A stretch of DNA of 64,000 nucleotides from contig OY744466.1 of NCBI GenBank assembly GCA_963556145.1, forward strand, positions 5,317,820 to 5,381,819. Direction: 5' to 3'. This document shows, piece after piece, positions 31,041 through 42,890 of the stretch. The notes beneath the pieces were generated by a model that saw nothing but the letters and a program-made list of their open reading frames with translations, ran no database searches and had not been told where the DNA came from. Source of the DNA: Hygrocybe punicea. Lineage: Eukaryota > Basidiomycota > Agaricomycetes > Agaricales > Hygrophoraceae. Each line of letters begins with the position of its first letter. The stretch's first letter is position 1. The position numbers and the translations under genes are program-made.

Positions 31041-34000
31041 TCAGACCCTATTGAAAGTCTCAGGAGCATCTGCAATATCGCTTATCAGGAAAATAGCTTG
31101 GTGAAGCCAGAGGTCAAATGGTGTCACTAGCTGCGGATCAACTGGGACTTCTATGGCAAGTGTTTCGACAAGACTTGAGCTAACAGCAAGGTCAGCATAG
31201 CTGAAGCAACTGTGGAAGTAAAGTGGTTGCAATGGGGGCTGCATCCCGGTATCAGAATCGGGCCAAACTTATGAGAATCGAGCCACAATACCTTCCAACT
31301 TGGATCAGCATTGGAAGGTCTGGTGAAAGATGGTCGCGCATAAGTGCAAAGTCAGCTGGAAAAGAAGTGATACATACCCTTAAATCACCTGGCGAAGAAT
31401 CCAGGAACGTTGTTCCCATCATCTGGTACAGAAATTGACGAGCCCGAAATGCCTTGTCCTTGAGTGCAGCTTGGCAATTCTCCATGGACACAAGGTTTTC
31501 ATATATGGGATCATTGGGATGACCGGCTCCAGTCAGGTATCGAGCCAGATGCAGCATGAAGCAATGCCCTAAAGCGGTCAACTCAGCCCCATGATTTGGT
31601 ATACCTGGTTCCATGGATCCTTCAGAATCTTCACTGTATAGTCTAAATGACTCTGGGGTGAGTTGGGGAGAAACAAGTCGAAGGACTTGGTTTGGATCAG
31701 ACACTCGACAGCCATACAGTTGGTTGAGCATGTTCAGGCCATTTATCCCGCGGAAGACCTGTAGTCCTGATTAGCAGCCAGCAAACAAGATTCCCATCAT
31801 TGAGATCTTACCGCTGAGAGGTCTTGAACTGAACTGGATATCTTAATTTGCAGTCCTTCGTTGAATGCGGCAACTTCCAAGGGTTCGAGCCTTCCAACCA
31901 ATGTGTCACAAAACACTCGAGATCTGAGACGCCGTAATTGAGCCGGATTGTAATCGGTGATATCTCGGTGCTGCAGGAATTTGTTGAGTCAATTTCTGTA
32001 TCATTAATATGTTACGTACCTGCATTTCAAGGTTAGCCAGCAACGAGCAGTTTGCAAGGGATGCCGGCACAGCTGAATCATCGGTAGGCCAACTTGCTAA
32101 GGTGAGCGCAGTTGCAGGTGCAACTGCCTCAATAAAATCGCGGTCCTCAAGTACGGCAGTGCCATGAAATACACTGGCAAGAAGAAATGGAGATACAGGA
32201 TCAGGAGGCACTCCGTAAAAGATGGCCATCATGACAAGAGTACCAAATGCCTTGAGCTGGGCACAGCGCTCTGGTGACGTCTCCCAACGCGAAACAAGGG
32301 AGAAAAAATCTTCTTCGAGTCCTGCACGCCAGTAACAATCATTCTGCAGCATTTTCTGTAGCGCAGCTTCCAACACTGCGCGTATGACTCCTTCCCCAGT
32401 ACCCTCACCCCTTTAACACACAAATTAGTTTACATGGAAAATGATGCAATGATGCAGGGAAAAGTACTCACACGTGAATTGTTAAATTCTGGCTGTAGAA
32501 TAAGCCTGGAATTGACAAACCTGGTTGAATCTTGATGTTCAATTCTGCACGCTGTTGATGGCTGAGATTGTCGTTCCCAGAGTGTACAGCCATCATGAAT
32601 TCAAGAAGCACCTGAGCCGCTGATTCCACATCACCGGCTTTGAGAAAAAAGTTGTACTCGTCATCTGAAGAGGAGAGATCGGCCTGTAGTTGCAGTTGCC
32701 ATGCATCTAAGGATGCATAAGGGAAGGAATTACTAATGGTGAAAGATGCTAGTGCGTGAGGTGGAGGACTTGGCGAATCGGGAATGAACAATGGAGATTC
32801 TGCTCGTTGCGCAGTAGGAAGGGGATGGCACATGGTTGCAAGATGCTGATGAATGGTGGGGAGAGGCTGATTTGTGATGGGGAGGGACTGATTTGCGGTC
32901 ATGGCAATGGGTTCCTCTGGAATTGGTCGGGGACAGGCTTCAAGACATTCTATATATTCAACATCTTCACGAACACAAGCACTTTGAAAATTCCAGAAAA
33001 CCCTTGCATGGAAGCAGGGGTGCGGCTCATTGGGACCTCCTGGAATGAGTCCCGACAGCAAACCGAAACTGGGAGCTATTTGTGTCCAATCAGCCATCAG
33101 ATGTGATCAATAGGAAAGAAATATATGATACCGATGAGTATAAGTGGTCGGTCAGAAATGTTCTGCAGCCTCCTAAGCTCCCAGCCAGTGGTGCCCTGCG
33201 CACCTGAGAAAATATTGTGCCACGTCATGAGATGGTACGCAATGCTGGAATTTGAGATCAGATGATAAGACCCTGCATTGTACGTTTTGCGATATCCAAT
33301 GCTGACAAGTTTCCATGGCAATTAATAAAAGCTTGCTTGTTCATTCGTTTGCCCTTCCGAGAGAATGATATTAGGCTGACGTGACAGGGGAATTATGAGA
33401 GAATTAGTGTTGAGATGGTTCTTGATGGTATCTTGCAGGAACTGCGTTGCATTATCAGTCGACAGAGCATTTGTATAAGCATGAATAATAAGCTTGTGAG
33501 TTTGCATATGTGCAAGCATCTCAGGCAAGCGATCCACCCAAATTCGGGTCAAGAAGAATTCATTCTGGTCCAGTCCAGCGATTGGTGACAACTAGAATCA
33601 TGTCAGAATATGTTTCCAGACCAAATACAGCACATACCGGATTTGCAAGAATCCCGATGTCAAATGAATAAGGTTGTGGAAGAGCAACATCATTAGCTTG
33701 ACTACGTGCAGATCCAACCCTAAGACGAGAAGTACGAGAACGATTGCCAGTGGCAGTGACAGAGCCTGATGAAACGACTTGTGCAACGCGGCGATGACGA
33801 GTCATGGCCTTGACACGACGTCCATTGGTAGATGTATTGGCAGTAGGCGGTTGCGGAGGTGCCCATGTGAATGATTGCAGTAGGTTGGTTTCGGAAACAT
33901 TTGCACTTCAGATAATCCTGGTCATCATCGACTACGATTATACCATGTCAAAATTCATTACTTTGAGTGCGCTAGCCATGTCCGTCCACATGCACAGATT

Positions 34001-34561
34001 GTCCTTGGAGTGACTACTTGACTGGACTAGGGTGTAGCGGGCAGTTGCAATGGTTGTTATATCAGATTTCCAATAACTCACTGTTTGAAACCCTATGCAC
34101 TGAGTTTCAACACAGCCGCCTTTCGGAGGGAGGACAGAAATCGGAATGCTTGGACTTAGAGAGTGGACATCTTCAAAGTGTCCACAAAGGCATAAACGTG
34201 CTATTCCAATGTTCTGATCATGACAATAACCTTGTATCGTATTAACGCCCTAATAAGAATAACATGGCATTGACGTTGGACTGACCAATGAGTTATTGCC
34301 TGCGGTTTGTACAAATGCAGCACAGCACTCTCCACCCTCTCTACAACGTGAGCAGTCGTATCGGCTGGTCATTAGAGCAGGGACTGATGAGCATTTGAGT
34401 TGATGAATAATATTGCTAGTCGAGACTCGGAAGCCAGCCTGAGGATCGCTGTCACACACTGCTGATTCAGCACCCCAAAAATCATCTGATCGTACTTTGG
34501 GGCAGAGAGTTGGGGCAGAGAGAGTGACTTGGGTGGTGATTAGAAGGACGAAACAGCACAT
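31041..34561 (-). CDS. HECT-like domain protein, multi-exon
   Basis: Minus-strand exons make up a protein that ends at 31041. From N to C there is a Cys-rich start (YDCSRCREGGECCAAF, near 34360); a second Cys stretch (ARLCLCGHFED); a segment LSPIAGLDQNEFFLTRIWVD (33590-33330); a Pro/Ser-rich linker; GEGVIRAVLEAALQKMLQNDCYWR then EDFFSLVSRW (about 32400-32280), which resembles the start of a HECT N-lobe; QLKAFGTLVMMAIFYG; and a C-terminal part with FLYQMMGTTFLD and then FHSCFSYADL (about 31200). HECT ubiquitin ligases accept ubiquitin on a Cys in HTCF near the C-terminus, and HSCF fits that. Similar large HECT-like families occur in Agaricomycetes. Intron sites such as 33644 (GTATGT on the minus strand) fit, but the joint near 33330 is unclear and a lesion cannot be excluded. 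The start at 34561 is the upstream limit of the open frame, not proven. Confidence 0.5.
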
Positions 34562-34718
34562 TGAGCTGAAGGAGTTGATGTGTGTGAAGTTTTCCTAGGA
34601 AAGTTTCCCAAGTTTTGCGGAAATTCCCACAGGACTAGGAAGTTTGCTTGGAAAAGTAGACGAAATGTTCCGAGAAAGATCAGATAACCAACATAAAAAT
34701 ATATTGTGGACATGGACA

Positions 34719-34802
34719 GTTTCATTCAATGTGCGGAAAGTTTTATTCAATGTGCGGAAAGTTTTATTCAATGTGCAGAAAGTTTTATTCAATGTGCGGA
34801 AA
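34719..34802 (+). repeat. Four tandem 21-bp units
   Basis: GTTTTATTCAATGTGCGGAA plus A is repeated four times with one or two changes. As 21 is a multiple of three, the tract stays open and reads FIQCAES repeatedly, but no gene surrounds it. Confidence 0.9.
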
Positions 34803-34854
34803 GTGTAACACTTCCTTGGGAAATACGTGGGTGCTGTCGACAAAGTGGACATTG

Positions 34855-35240
34855 TACAGTAATCAATGGCTCCTTGAAACACTACCACTCCATGAAACAC
34901 CTTTATATCATTTGTTCCACACATTCCCTAAGGCCAAATATAATGCTTGTCAGTCCTGTACATCCAATGAATATGTTTAGATATTTGTGTCCATGTAAAT
35001 GCACCAATAAAATTAGAAAATTCTTTTTTGAGTAGGAGAGAATATCATGACCACTCCTTGAAACACCAGTATATTGATCATAAAATAATCAAATCTGAAT
35101 GGTTTTCTTTGAAAATTGGTATCTGTAGTCTCTAAATACAACTAAATATTTCTATCTATTCTGAATTTTGTTCAATGGATGCACTTGCCCAGAAAATTTG
35201 ATTTCAAGTCAAGTGTTTCAAGGAGCCATTGATTACTGTA
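34855..35240. mobile_element. 386-bp Tc1/mariner-like MITE
   Basis: The two ends are perfect 29-bp inverted repeats starting TACAGTAATCAATGGCTCCT and ending with the reverse complement. If the outermost TA is counted as target duplication, the element is TA-CAGTAATC...GATTACTG-TA, as in Tc1/mariner (Stowaway-like) MITEs. It carries internal copies of CTCCTTGAAACACC. It ends 96 bp upstream of the ATG of the Crinkler-like gene, within the likely promoter. Confidence 0.9.
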
Positions 35241-35336
35241 TCAATAAATAATTAGTTGATTTCAATTTTTCTATTGCGCAGTTGTAAAGCACAGGCAACG
35301 TCGTCCGTATTTCCCCGTCTCACTGAGCTATTTCTT

Positions 35337-38300
35337 ATGGCTCGAAAGCAGAATCGCAAAGTACCTTCCACCGTCGCAGGGGTTTCCCACAGCCAAGAAC
35401 CATTAGGACAGGTCCCATCGACCGCTTCTTCCTTTTCGTTGAACACTACGCCGTCCACAGACCCAGATGGCGTTGACATGGATGTTGGTTTCAGTATACC
35501 CGAAGTCTTTGCACATGGTCTTGCCACCGGCAGGCAGCCAGGTTCCTCGTTTCAAGCATCATCGAGCATATCCCATGAATTACCCAGTACGTCCAACCCC
35601 GTTACCGATGTCTCCTTTAATGAATGTTCTCCAATTATCTCGCAACTAGCTTCTCTCATCCAGTCCCATGAAACCACTTTGACCGCCGATTATCCGCCAG
35701 GCCCACCATCCGCTTACCCTACTTCTGGTGCGACACCCCCGATGAGCGAGAAAGGAAAAGCGAGGGAGGACAATCGCGAATGCTCTATTCAAGAATCCTC
35801 CAGCAGTATCAACCAATCTTCGAGCGCTGTTGAGCAAGTTGCCTCAAGCAATGATGGATTCCATAGGCTTCATTGTCTGGTTGAAGGCGACTCTGTCGTT
35901 TTTACAGTCACCGTTCCGCCCTCTTCCGACATTAGTGAATTGAAGAAACTCGTTCAGAAGGAGCGGGAACTTGGCGTACTCAAAGATGTCGATCCTCATA
36001 CGCTTGAACTTTGGAAGGTAAGTGGTATTTTAAATGCCAATGTTGAACTTTGCGACTCACTTCACCACGCTTTACAGGTCGATGTTGATCTCAAGACCAG
36101 AGACTCCCTTCGGCGCCTCAAACTTGAGCCTCGTGGCGAAGGTGTTGAAGAGTTGCTGGAGTGGAATTCGGTTTCAGAGTATTGGTCGGTGCAACCCGTC
36201 GATAAGAAGCTCCACGTCTTTGTGAAGGTACCGGCTACCGGTGAGCTCAGGTTGCATTTCACACTTCCGAACGTTCCTTCATTCCCTTCGACTTCTCCAG
36301 TTTCCCGAAAGCATTTGGTCTCTCACGCAACAACAGAAGAGAATGAACGCGCCGCCAAGAGGCCACGGGAAAGTCGAGGCACGTATTTCTTCCAATTCGT
36401 TCGGCACATACTTGATTGCTGCATTATAACTGTGCTCACGCTTTTTCAACGCTTTTGCCCATAGAATTGCTTCCTAATTGGCTCGTCGAGCTTCACGAGA
36501 AGCTGTGGGGCAAGGGAAACCTCTTGCACAGTATCATCCGCACTGTGACTCTGAATAAAGCCGATTACATCCAACTTCAGAATGAACTTCAACAGCTCCA
36601 TCCATCTCGTGGGCTCGATTCCTACACACCGGAAAATGTTCAACAGGCCAAATCGGCCTTCTTGCGGTCGAAGAACGAATTAAGCACCGAAACCTTAGCC
36701 AGTCCCGAAGCTGATGATCCCAGAGCGACCATGGACATCGCTAGCTCGTCCACTGTCGATCATGTTATGGACGTGGGCGGTTTGTCTAAGTCGAAGACCG
36801 ATGTTCCTATTCTCTCGGGTGCTACCTCATCGTCCACCGCCGTTTGTACTACAGGCGTAGGCGATCTTGTTGAGCCGTCCAAATCCCCCTCTGAACTCTC
36901 ATCGGAACTCATGGAACCAGATGATGACCCGGAACTGGATGATGACGCCACGTCTATTGCAGCTGATGTCTTAGAAGCGGCACCAATGATTTTCCCTTGC
37001 AAAATCCGGTATCTCGACTTGACGGTCTTGGGGTTGAAAGATCGGCCGCGCGTACCGATATTGATGCAGATTCGACCTGACTGGGAGTCAATGATGCAGA
37101 TTTTACGAGAGTGTCAAAAAGGTTCCGAGGGTACCATCGTCATCACAGGTCAACCCGGAATCGGTCAGCATGTTTACCCCTCATTTACTATCGTTGCCTG
37201 AGTAATTCCTCCAGGAAAAACATGTTTTCTATATTATTGCCTCGTCCTTCGCCTCGTTGCTGCTGAGCATACCGTATTTCAAGACAAGAACGGATCTGTC
37301 TTCATCATCACAGACCAAGTACGAAAGGAGGGATTCGTCGAAGGCGATGATGTTCTCACACTTGTCGATGCTGACGGTCCTATGTGCACACCCGATGAAG
37401 CTGTTCTTGCTAGGACGGGATACCGAATACTTTTGACGTCGTCGCCAAGGACAAATAAAGATCGGAAATGGATGGATCAACATTGTGCAACCGCTGGACA
37501 AGTACTTATCATGGAACCTTTTTCGTGGGAAGAACTGATCCAACTAGCGTTTGTTAACCTTATTTCCTTAGCTTCACCTGCTCACGCTCCAGTTAGGCTG
37601 TTTATCCTACATTTCGACATCCCTTTCAAACGGATACGGGATGCTGCACAAATTTGCGGAAACATCCCGCGTCGATGCTTTCAGGCTGCGTATTCAGATG
37701 GTGCATTGGCAGAGGCGAAGAACAAGATCATCGACGCTATCGGCAATATTAAAGATGTAGCGACAGCTATACATGATGTGCATGGTGATCGTCTTGTGCC
37801 ACACCGTGCATTTGAAATATATCCTTCTCCCCAGTCAAGGCGGTTCTCACTGTGCTTCGTCCGACCAGTGTCACAATGGGCTTTCGAACGGCTGATGGTG
37901 GAGGTGGAGAAACGGGAGCAAGATGGCGCCTACAAGTTCTACAAGCAGATCATGGGCGTCGATGATGCTGCCCCATTACGTGGTAAGACTTGGGAACGGC
38001 GTGTTCACCAGTACTTTCGCTCGATCTCTACGCCGACCACTTTTCGCATGGAATCCCTCGATAACCGAGCCGACACCATAGATATCACATTCTCGTCTCA
38101 AACATTGCAGGAGACGTTTCCAAACATACAGAACTTGGCAGGCCGATTGGCAGCCTCAGTCCGCGATAAGACTTCATGCTACCTCAAGCCAGCATCCACA
38201 ACCTTTGCAACTGTTGCTTCATTGTTTTATGACTGCAAAGCCCCTTCTCGTTTGATCCTTTGTCAGATGACAGATGCCCTCCGACACGACACGAAGACGG

Positions 38301-38521
38301 TGGGTCTAGCATGTATTCAAAAAGCACTCAAACGCCAGAATCAGCGCCTGAAGACTCTTCGTCCATCGGCATCGAGACGCTGGATCATTGCTTTTGTTGT
38401 TCCCGCACCAATGGGGACCTCGTTTTCGACACAGACGTTTAAAGGTGATGGTGCATCAAACTGGGAATCAAAGACTGCCCAATATGTTTTAGAACTGAAC
38501 ATCGAAGATGTGTTTGGGTGA
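35337..38521 (+). CDS. Crinkler-like (CRN-RHS type) NTPase protein
   Basis: Four exons (35337-36017, 36078-36378, 36465-37163, 37215-38521) join in phase to 995 residues. The first intron is 60 nt, stop-free and a multiple of three, so its retention would also leave the frame open. The second seems to use a GC-AG pair. Domains: a Ser/Pro/Thr-rich N-terminus; a ubiquitin-like Crinkler header (about 175-290) with LHCLVEGDSVVF, LELWKVDVDL and HVFVKVP; a linker with an acidic stretch; and a P-loop NTPase with Walker A GQPGIGKT (556-563), created across the third splice junction. The C-terminal region (about 745-995) has a GKTWERRVHQYF stretch and YLKP..TFATVASLFYD..QMT, like the decayed nuclease-type ends of this family. 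Crinklers are host-cell-altering effectors in oomycetes; in fungi the family is common and its role is mostly unknown. I see no signal peptide. It is the best intact gene of the window. Confidence 0.85.
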
Positions 38522-40310
38522 GTTCAATGGTATTCATAGCAGGTTTCGGGCATTTAACCCGCCCCTCCATAGTGTTGAAAGATAGACACTATGTTGGTAT
38601 GTGCAAACATAGTCTTCTCCAGTCTGTAGGTTCCTCACTTGCTTGCCACATGTCAGTCAGTTGGTGTATGTACATGCCATGGTTTGATTGTTCTGTTACT
38701 TTGTACAACCCTTGGCAGAGAGGAGTGAACATGTATTTTTTTCTCTTCCTTTGTTGACCAAACAACAGTGCTTGAAACTGAGCTGTCTATGCAATTTTAT
38801 GTCCTCTTTGCCACAGCAGGGAAAGGCCATGCTTCTGATCAAGCAGCTGATAGAGTTTTAGCCTGGATCATCAGATCATACTTGAGGTCTATTGGTCTCC
38901 ACTTACATAATTATAAGGGTCAGTGAGTGGAGAGTTGAAATTTTGAGCCCCAAAACTTTCAGGGATTTAAGGCCCCAAAAGAATCTCCCAGTCGACAGCT
39001 TTCCAACAGTGCCCCATAGGTCGAAATCGGCAGAGCGGTTGTGGAGAAATGTGGCTGTTATGATTCAGCACTGCCACACCTTCCTGAATCGTAACTGTAC
39101 TGCCACACCATTCCTTTTTTGTTTCCCTTGATCCCTTGTCCCCTTTTGGACATCTTTGTTTATTCTTGTGGGCTTCATTGTTTATTCTTGTTCTTTTCTC
39201 ACTGCTGGTTCAAGAAGGTTCGAGACCAATCATGGACAAATCCCCTTGTGACCTCGCTGTACCGAATAAGCCCCTTGCCGATGTAGATGTGGGTTCTTGG
39301 TGGCTTCGGAACTATATAAGAAGAAATAATAAAGATCCTAACCAGAGGGTGTCAGCGTAGAAGTGACTGGATAAATCAGTGTCGGGAATAGAAGTAAAAA
39401 GAAGGGAATGTTAGTAAAAGTAAAGCCGCCACATAAAACTGGACTAATAACGACGAAGCCGGCGATGAACGGAGTGAAAACGGACAAATAATAAAGAACC
39501 CGACGATGCCGACGATGTCGGGTACGGCGGGTCGGGTCGGGTCGGGTCGGGTCGGGTCAGAAACGATGAACGAATATACGGAAACAACGATAAAGACGAC
39601 AAAGTGAACTATAAAAAGCTAAGGATCTTCGTGGACGAGCATTTGAAGGGATTAAAACGTGATTCTGACTAAAGGGAAACGGGGACTAATGGTATCTTTT
39701 TTTGTACGGTCGTCGGGGACCGTTTTTATAGTACAGGAAACAGTAATCTACTTTCGGACATGTCTACTTCGGCCGATGGTAAGCTACAAAGAAAGGTTGG
39801 AATGGGGATGTGGAAAGGGGGGTTGCAAAGCAACGAAGACAGGAAATGGAGGGGAAAACGAATATGCAAGGAAAAGATCTAGAAAGTCCTACATATCTCC
39901 GAAAGGACGAGGGGATGCATAAATAAAGTAAATCCGAAGTCGGGGATTGAGTCCGAAGAGATCCATCTCCTGGAATTGGAACTCCGAGGCGTTTGAGGCT
40001 GCCGGATTTAGCCCAAAAGCGGCCATCACAAAGCGGCATGTGTCGGGTTACGTCAGTCACGTCGGGTCACGTCAGGTCACATCACGTCGGGTTACGTCGG
40101 GTTCGAATGCAAGTCAAATGGCGGCATCGGGTTGGTTCGGATTCGTGATATATCGATGATACGGACTCAGAGGGACGTCGACCCTCTACACCAATGGATA
40201 CTACCTTGTTCAACATTATGGCATACTGTCTCTCACGTCAAATGACAAACCGATACACAATACCGATGCTCAGCAAACAGTTCATAACTGTGATCGTTAT
40301 TGGAGCCATA
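38522..40310. other. Intergenic, with LTR-like and GTCGGG-rich stretches
   Basis: No gene recognised. Near 39058 a TGTTATGATTCAGC start is followed by GTTTATTCTTGTG/GTTTATTCTTGTT duplicates and, at about 39312, ACTATATAAGAAGAAATAATAAA, which resembles a TATA box with a polyadenylation-like signal of a solo LTR. No matching second LTR or target duplication was found. From 39520 to 40110 the DNA is rich in CGGGTC and CACGTCGGGTT variants. Confidence 0.35.
39529..39560 (+). repeat. GGGTC pentanucleotide tract
   Basis: Six or so perfect units of CGGGT. Diverged copies of the same word (CGGGTCACGTCAGGTCACAT) recur at 40045-40110, suggesting a shared origin. Confidence 0.85.
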
Positions 40311-40513
40311 TAGTGTTGCCAAAGTCCGGTTTGGTCCGGTTTTCGGCCTTTTTGGCTGAACTGAAAACCGGACCCTTGGTTCAGTTCAGCCCTTCTGCTG
40401 AACTGGAACCGGGACCGCGTGGGACCCTTCTGTGCAGTTCGGTCTGTATCTGGACGTGGTTTGGACCGTGAACCGTCCTCCTCCACCCTCAAATTTCCTT
40501 GCAAGCCACAGTG

Positions 40514-40531
40514 CCATGTCAATTGACATGG
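40514..40531. repeat. CAATTG-centred palindrome module, perfect
   Basis: The core CCATGTCAATTGACATGG (40515-40531 region) is perfectly symmetric. Relative to the consensus both arms changed (CACGTC to CATGTC and GACGTG to GACATG), so symmetry is kept. A GGCCTGGGGTTGCGAGGAG flank follows. Confidence 0.88.
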
Positions 40532-40890
40532 GCCTGGGGTTGCGAGGAGTTGGGATGGGTGGGGAGGACGGGGGGACCTTCGTTCTGCCGTGTCGCCACT
40601 GTTGCTGCAGCTGCAGTGGCCGCCGCTGCTGTTGGTGCTGCATCGCTGCTCTCGCCGTTGTTGCTACTGCTGCCATTGCTGCTGCCGCTGCCATCGCCAT
40701 TGCTGCTGCTGCTGCTGCTGCCATTGGTGCTGCCATTGTTGGTGCCACCGTTTTCATTGCAGCCATGGCTGCTGCCACTGCTGCTGGGGTTGCCATGGGG
40801 CTGCTGCTGCATCCACGCTCACAGGCATCATGGAGCTGTGGGGGGTAAGTATAGATAACCAATGAAATATATATAGACGACATACCTTAG

Positions 40891-40920
40891 CAGCGGGGGT
40901 GGCTGCACCACTCCCCGCTG
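40891..40920 (-). repeat. GC-rich hairpin next to a GTATGT donor-like site
   Basis: CAGCGGGGGTGGCTGCACCA then CTCCCCGCTG is a near-perfect hairpin. On the minus strand GTATGTCGTC follows a few bases on, and TACTTACCCCCCACAG supplies an acceptor-like end about 45 bases later. Confidence 0.85.
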
Positions 40921-41388
40921 CATTCTTTTGTCGCTACCATCCATGGTTCCCGTCGTGGGCATTGGCATGGTTTTGGCATGGGTGTGGGCAGGCGTGGGCG
41001 TGGGCATGGGCGTGGGCTGTGGGGGGCTTCTTTGTGTAAGAAAATGTCAGTAAAGTATGAAATAAACTAGTTACTTACCAGTGTTGCTGTTATTGTTCAT
41101 TGCTGTTGTTGTTGAGTTGAATCTGTGTGAATTCACGTGTATGTTTAAGGTCACATGACCCAAGTTCTCACATTAATACAAAAATTGAATATTTCAGTCT
41201 CTACGTACAAATGAGTTCATGGTTTGGACCCGGTTCCAAGCCGTTCAGAAATTTCTGAAGGGCCCAGAACCCCACACTGGACCCGCAGTTCAGTTCAGCC
41301 AAAGTGCTGAACTTAGACTGAACTTAGGGTTCAGTTCGGGGTTTGAACCAGGTTCGGATCAGTTCTGAACTGGACTACGGCAACACTA

Positions 41389-42756
41389 GAGCCATAGCAA
41401 TTGGCTTCCTTATTGGTTTCTACATTGTCATGCTTTACCTTTGGAGACAACAACCTTCCTTCATTGATGAAGCAGATATTCGCCTCGACAATATCGACAC
41501 GTAATTGACAATTGCCATACCTGGATATTTGGTTCCCACTTTCATATCCTGTGCCTACCATTATCCTCCCTGACTATCTGACGACATTCCTTATCTGCAT
41601 GCTTACTCTGAACAATCCTCAATCACGATACATTTGACTGTTCCCTCTAATCCAACCATCTCTGGAGCATACTTCTTCAGGCTTCGACCACAGACCATAC
41701 AACAACTTCCCAATACAGTGAACCAACCCCTATCATTTATTGTTCACACAACATCGCTTCAATGCAGTACCTGATGACTTATTCCCACAGCATGTCACCC
41801 ATACCATGACTCACTCCTCGGACCCGCATTCATTTATAACAATTCCCTTTTTGGTTATATATCGACATCAGATGGATATGATCACCTTGCTCACATGACA
41901 AGACAATACACCTTGTCATGACACTGACACAGACATCATTGTCTGTCCCAGTTCAGACTGCCGACAACAGTCATTCCATCGCCCATGTTGATTATCCCCC
42001 ATACATTCCTTTGTTTTATTCCATACCAGCTTCACTGCTATACCCACACCACCTCAGGACATTTCCTTCACCAATCCCACACCGGATAATACCCCTCCTG
42101 TACCTATGCAATGTACGTACCAGACCACCTACTTGCCCATTGCAGCAGATGCACACCCCAAATTGGTAATATTGCATATCACATGATCCAATGACATATC
42201 ATCCATGTCATCCGGTCCTCTATCCCTCAAGGACACCGAGGCCTCCAGTTGGATCGCGAGAACACTGACATGAGGATGCCTCATGTCTGCCTCATGGTGG
42301 AAACATGCTGTAGTTGGACTAGTGGGGTGTGGGCCATTGCTTTGCATGGCAGGTTACTTGTCCCTTTTTAGTGATGAGAGTATGAGTGCACACAAATAAT
42401 ACAGTATTATTACCCTCCTCTAATAATCAATATTTGCCAGGTTATTGATATTTCTCTCATTATTTATTACATACTGATGCCATTCAGATACCGTTCTGAT
42501 ATCATACTACAATGATATACATTTCATAATTGATTATATCTTGTTCCTTCCAATTTGTCATAACCCAATATCACATCCTAAATTGGCATCTTTCATGTCA
42601 AGTTTGCAGTGTTGAAGTTGGCATATATATAACTACTTTACTACTTTATGATTAGTCATAGTCACCCTGTGCAAATTTTACAGAATATGTAGTAAGTATA
42701 TTCAGAAATGCTAAGTATCTCAATTATTCGTCAGGTCAAGAACAATGTCCTGTGAG
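41389..42756. other. Intergenic DNA, no gene seen
   Basis: C- and A-rich on the plus strand to about 42120 and AT-rich after. The longest frames are below 85 residues and match nothing I know. GAGCCATA at 41389 is the right target duplication of the preceding element. Confidence 0.4.
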
Positions 42757-42890
42757 TAGTGTTACCATGGCTTGGTCCGAAACCATGAGCTGATTGAGCC
42801 GAGCCGAAGATTACCCGAGCTGAGCCATTGCTTGGCTAATGGTTAAACCTTGGCTTAGCCATGGCTAGCCATTTTTAGCTGTTATAAACT
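42757..42890. mobile_element. Left part of a hAT-type MITE (GAGCC..TGGTAACACTA family)
   Basis: Starts TAGTGTTACCATGGCTTGGT and has GGCTTAGCCATGGCTAGCCA repeats, the reverse complement of the family ends seen at 8234 and 25404. No right terminus follows, so it is truncated. Confidence 0.6.

Larger units (their letters stand above)
40311..41388. mobile_element. 1.08-kb hAT non-autonomous element with perfect 8-bp duplication
   Basis: The left end TAGTGTTGCCAAAGTCCGGT and the right end ...GGACTACGGCAACACTA are inverted repeats. The octamer GAGCCATA lies directly outside both ends (40303-40310 and 41389-41396), a perfect 8-bp target duplication diagnostic of hAT transposition. The interior has GGTTTGGTCCGG and GGCCTTTTTGG subterminal repeats, a CAATTG-centred palindrome (40514), a GCT/GCC tract (about 40590-40820), and a hairpin with a GTATGT donor-like site on the minus strand (40891). 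The layout equals that of 22048-23467. It encodes no transposase, so it depends on a hAT transposase in trans. Confidence 0.93.

Noticed and set aside
39058..39355. Solo LTR
   Set aside because: A TGTTATGA start, TATATAAG and AATAAT are suggestive, but I could not find the right end, a target duplication or a partner LTR.
39529..39560. G-quadruplex promoter element
   Set aside because: The CGGGT tract could form a quadruplex, but no gene starts nearby and it looks like plain microsatellite growth.
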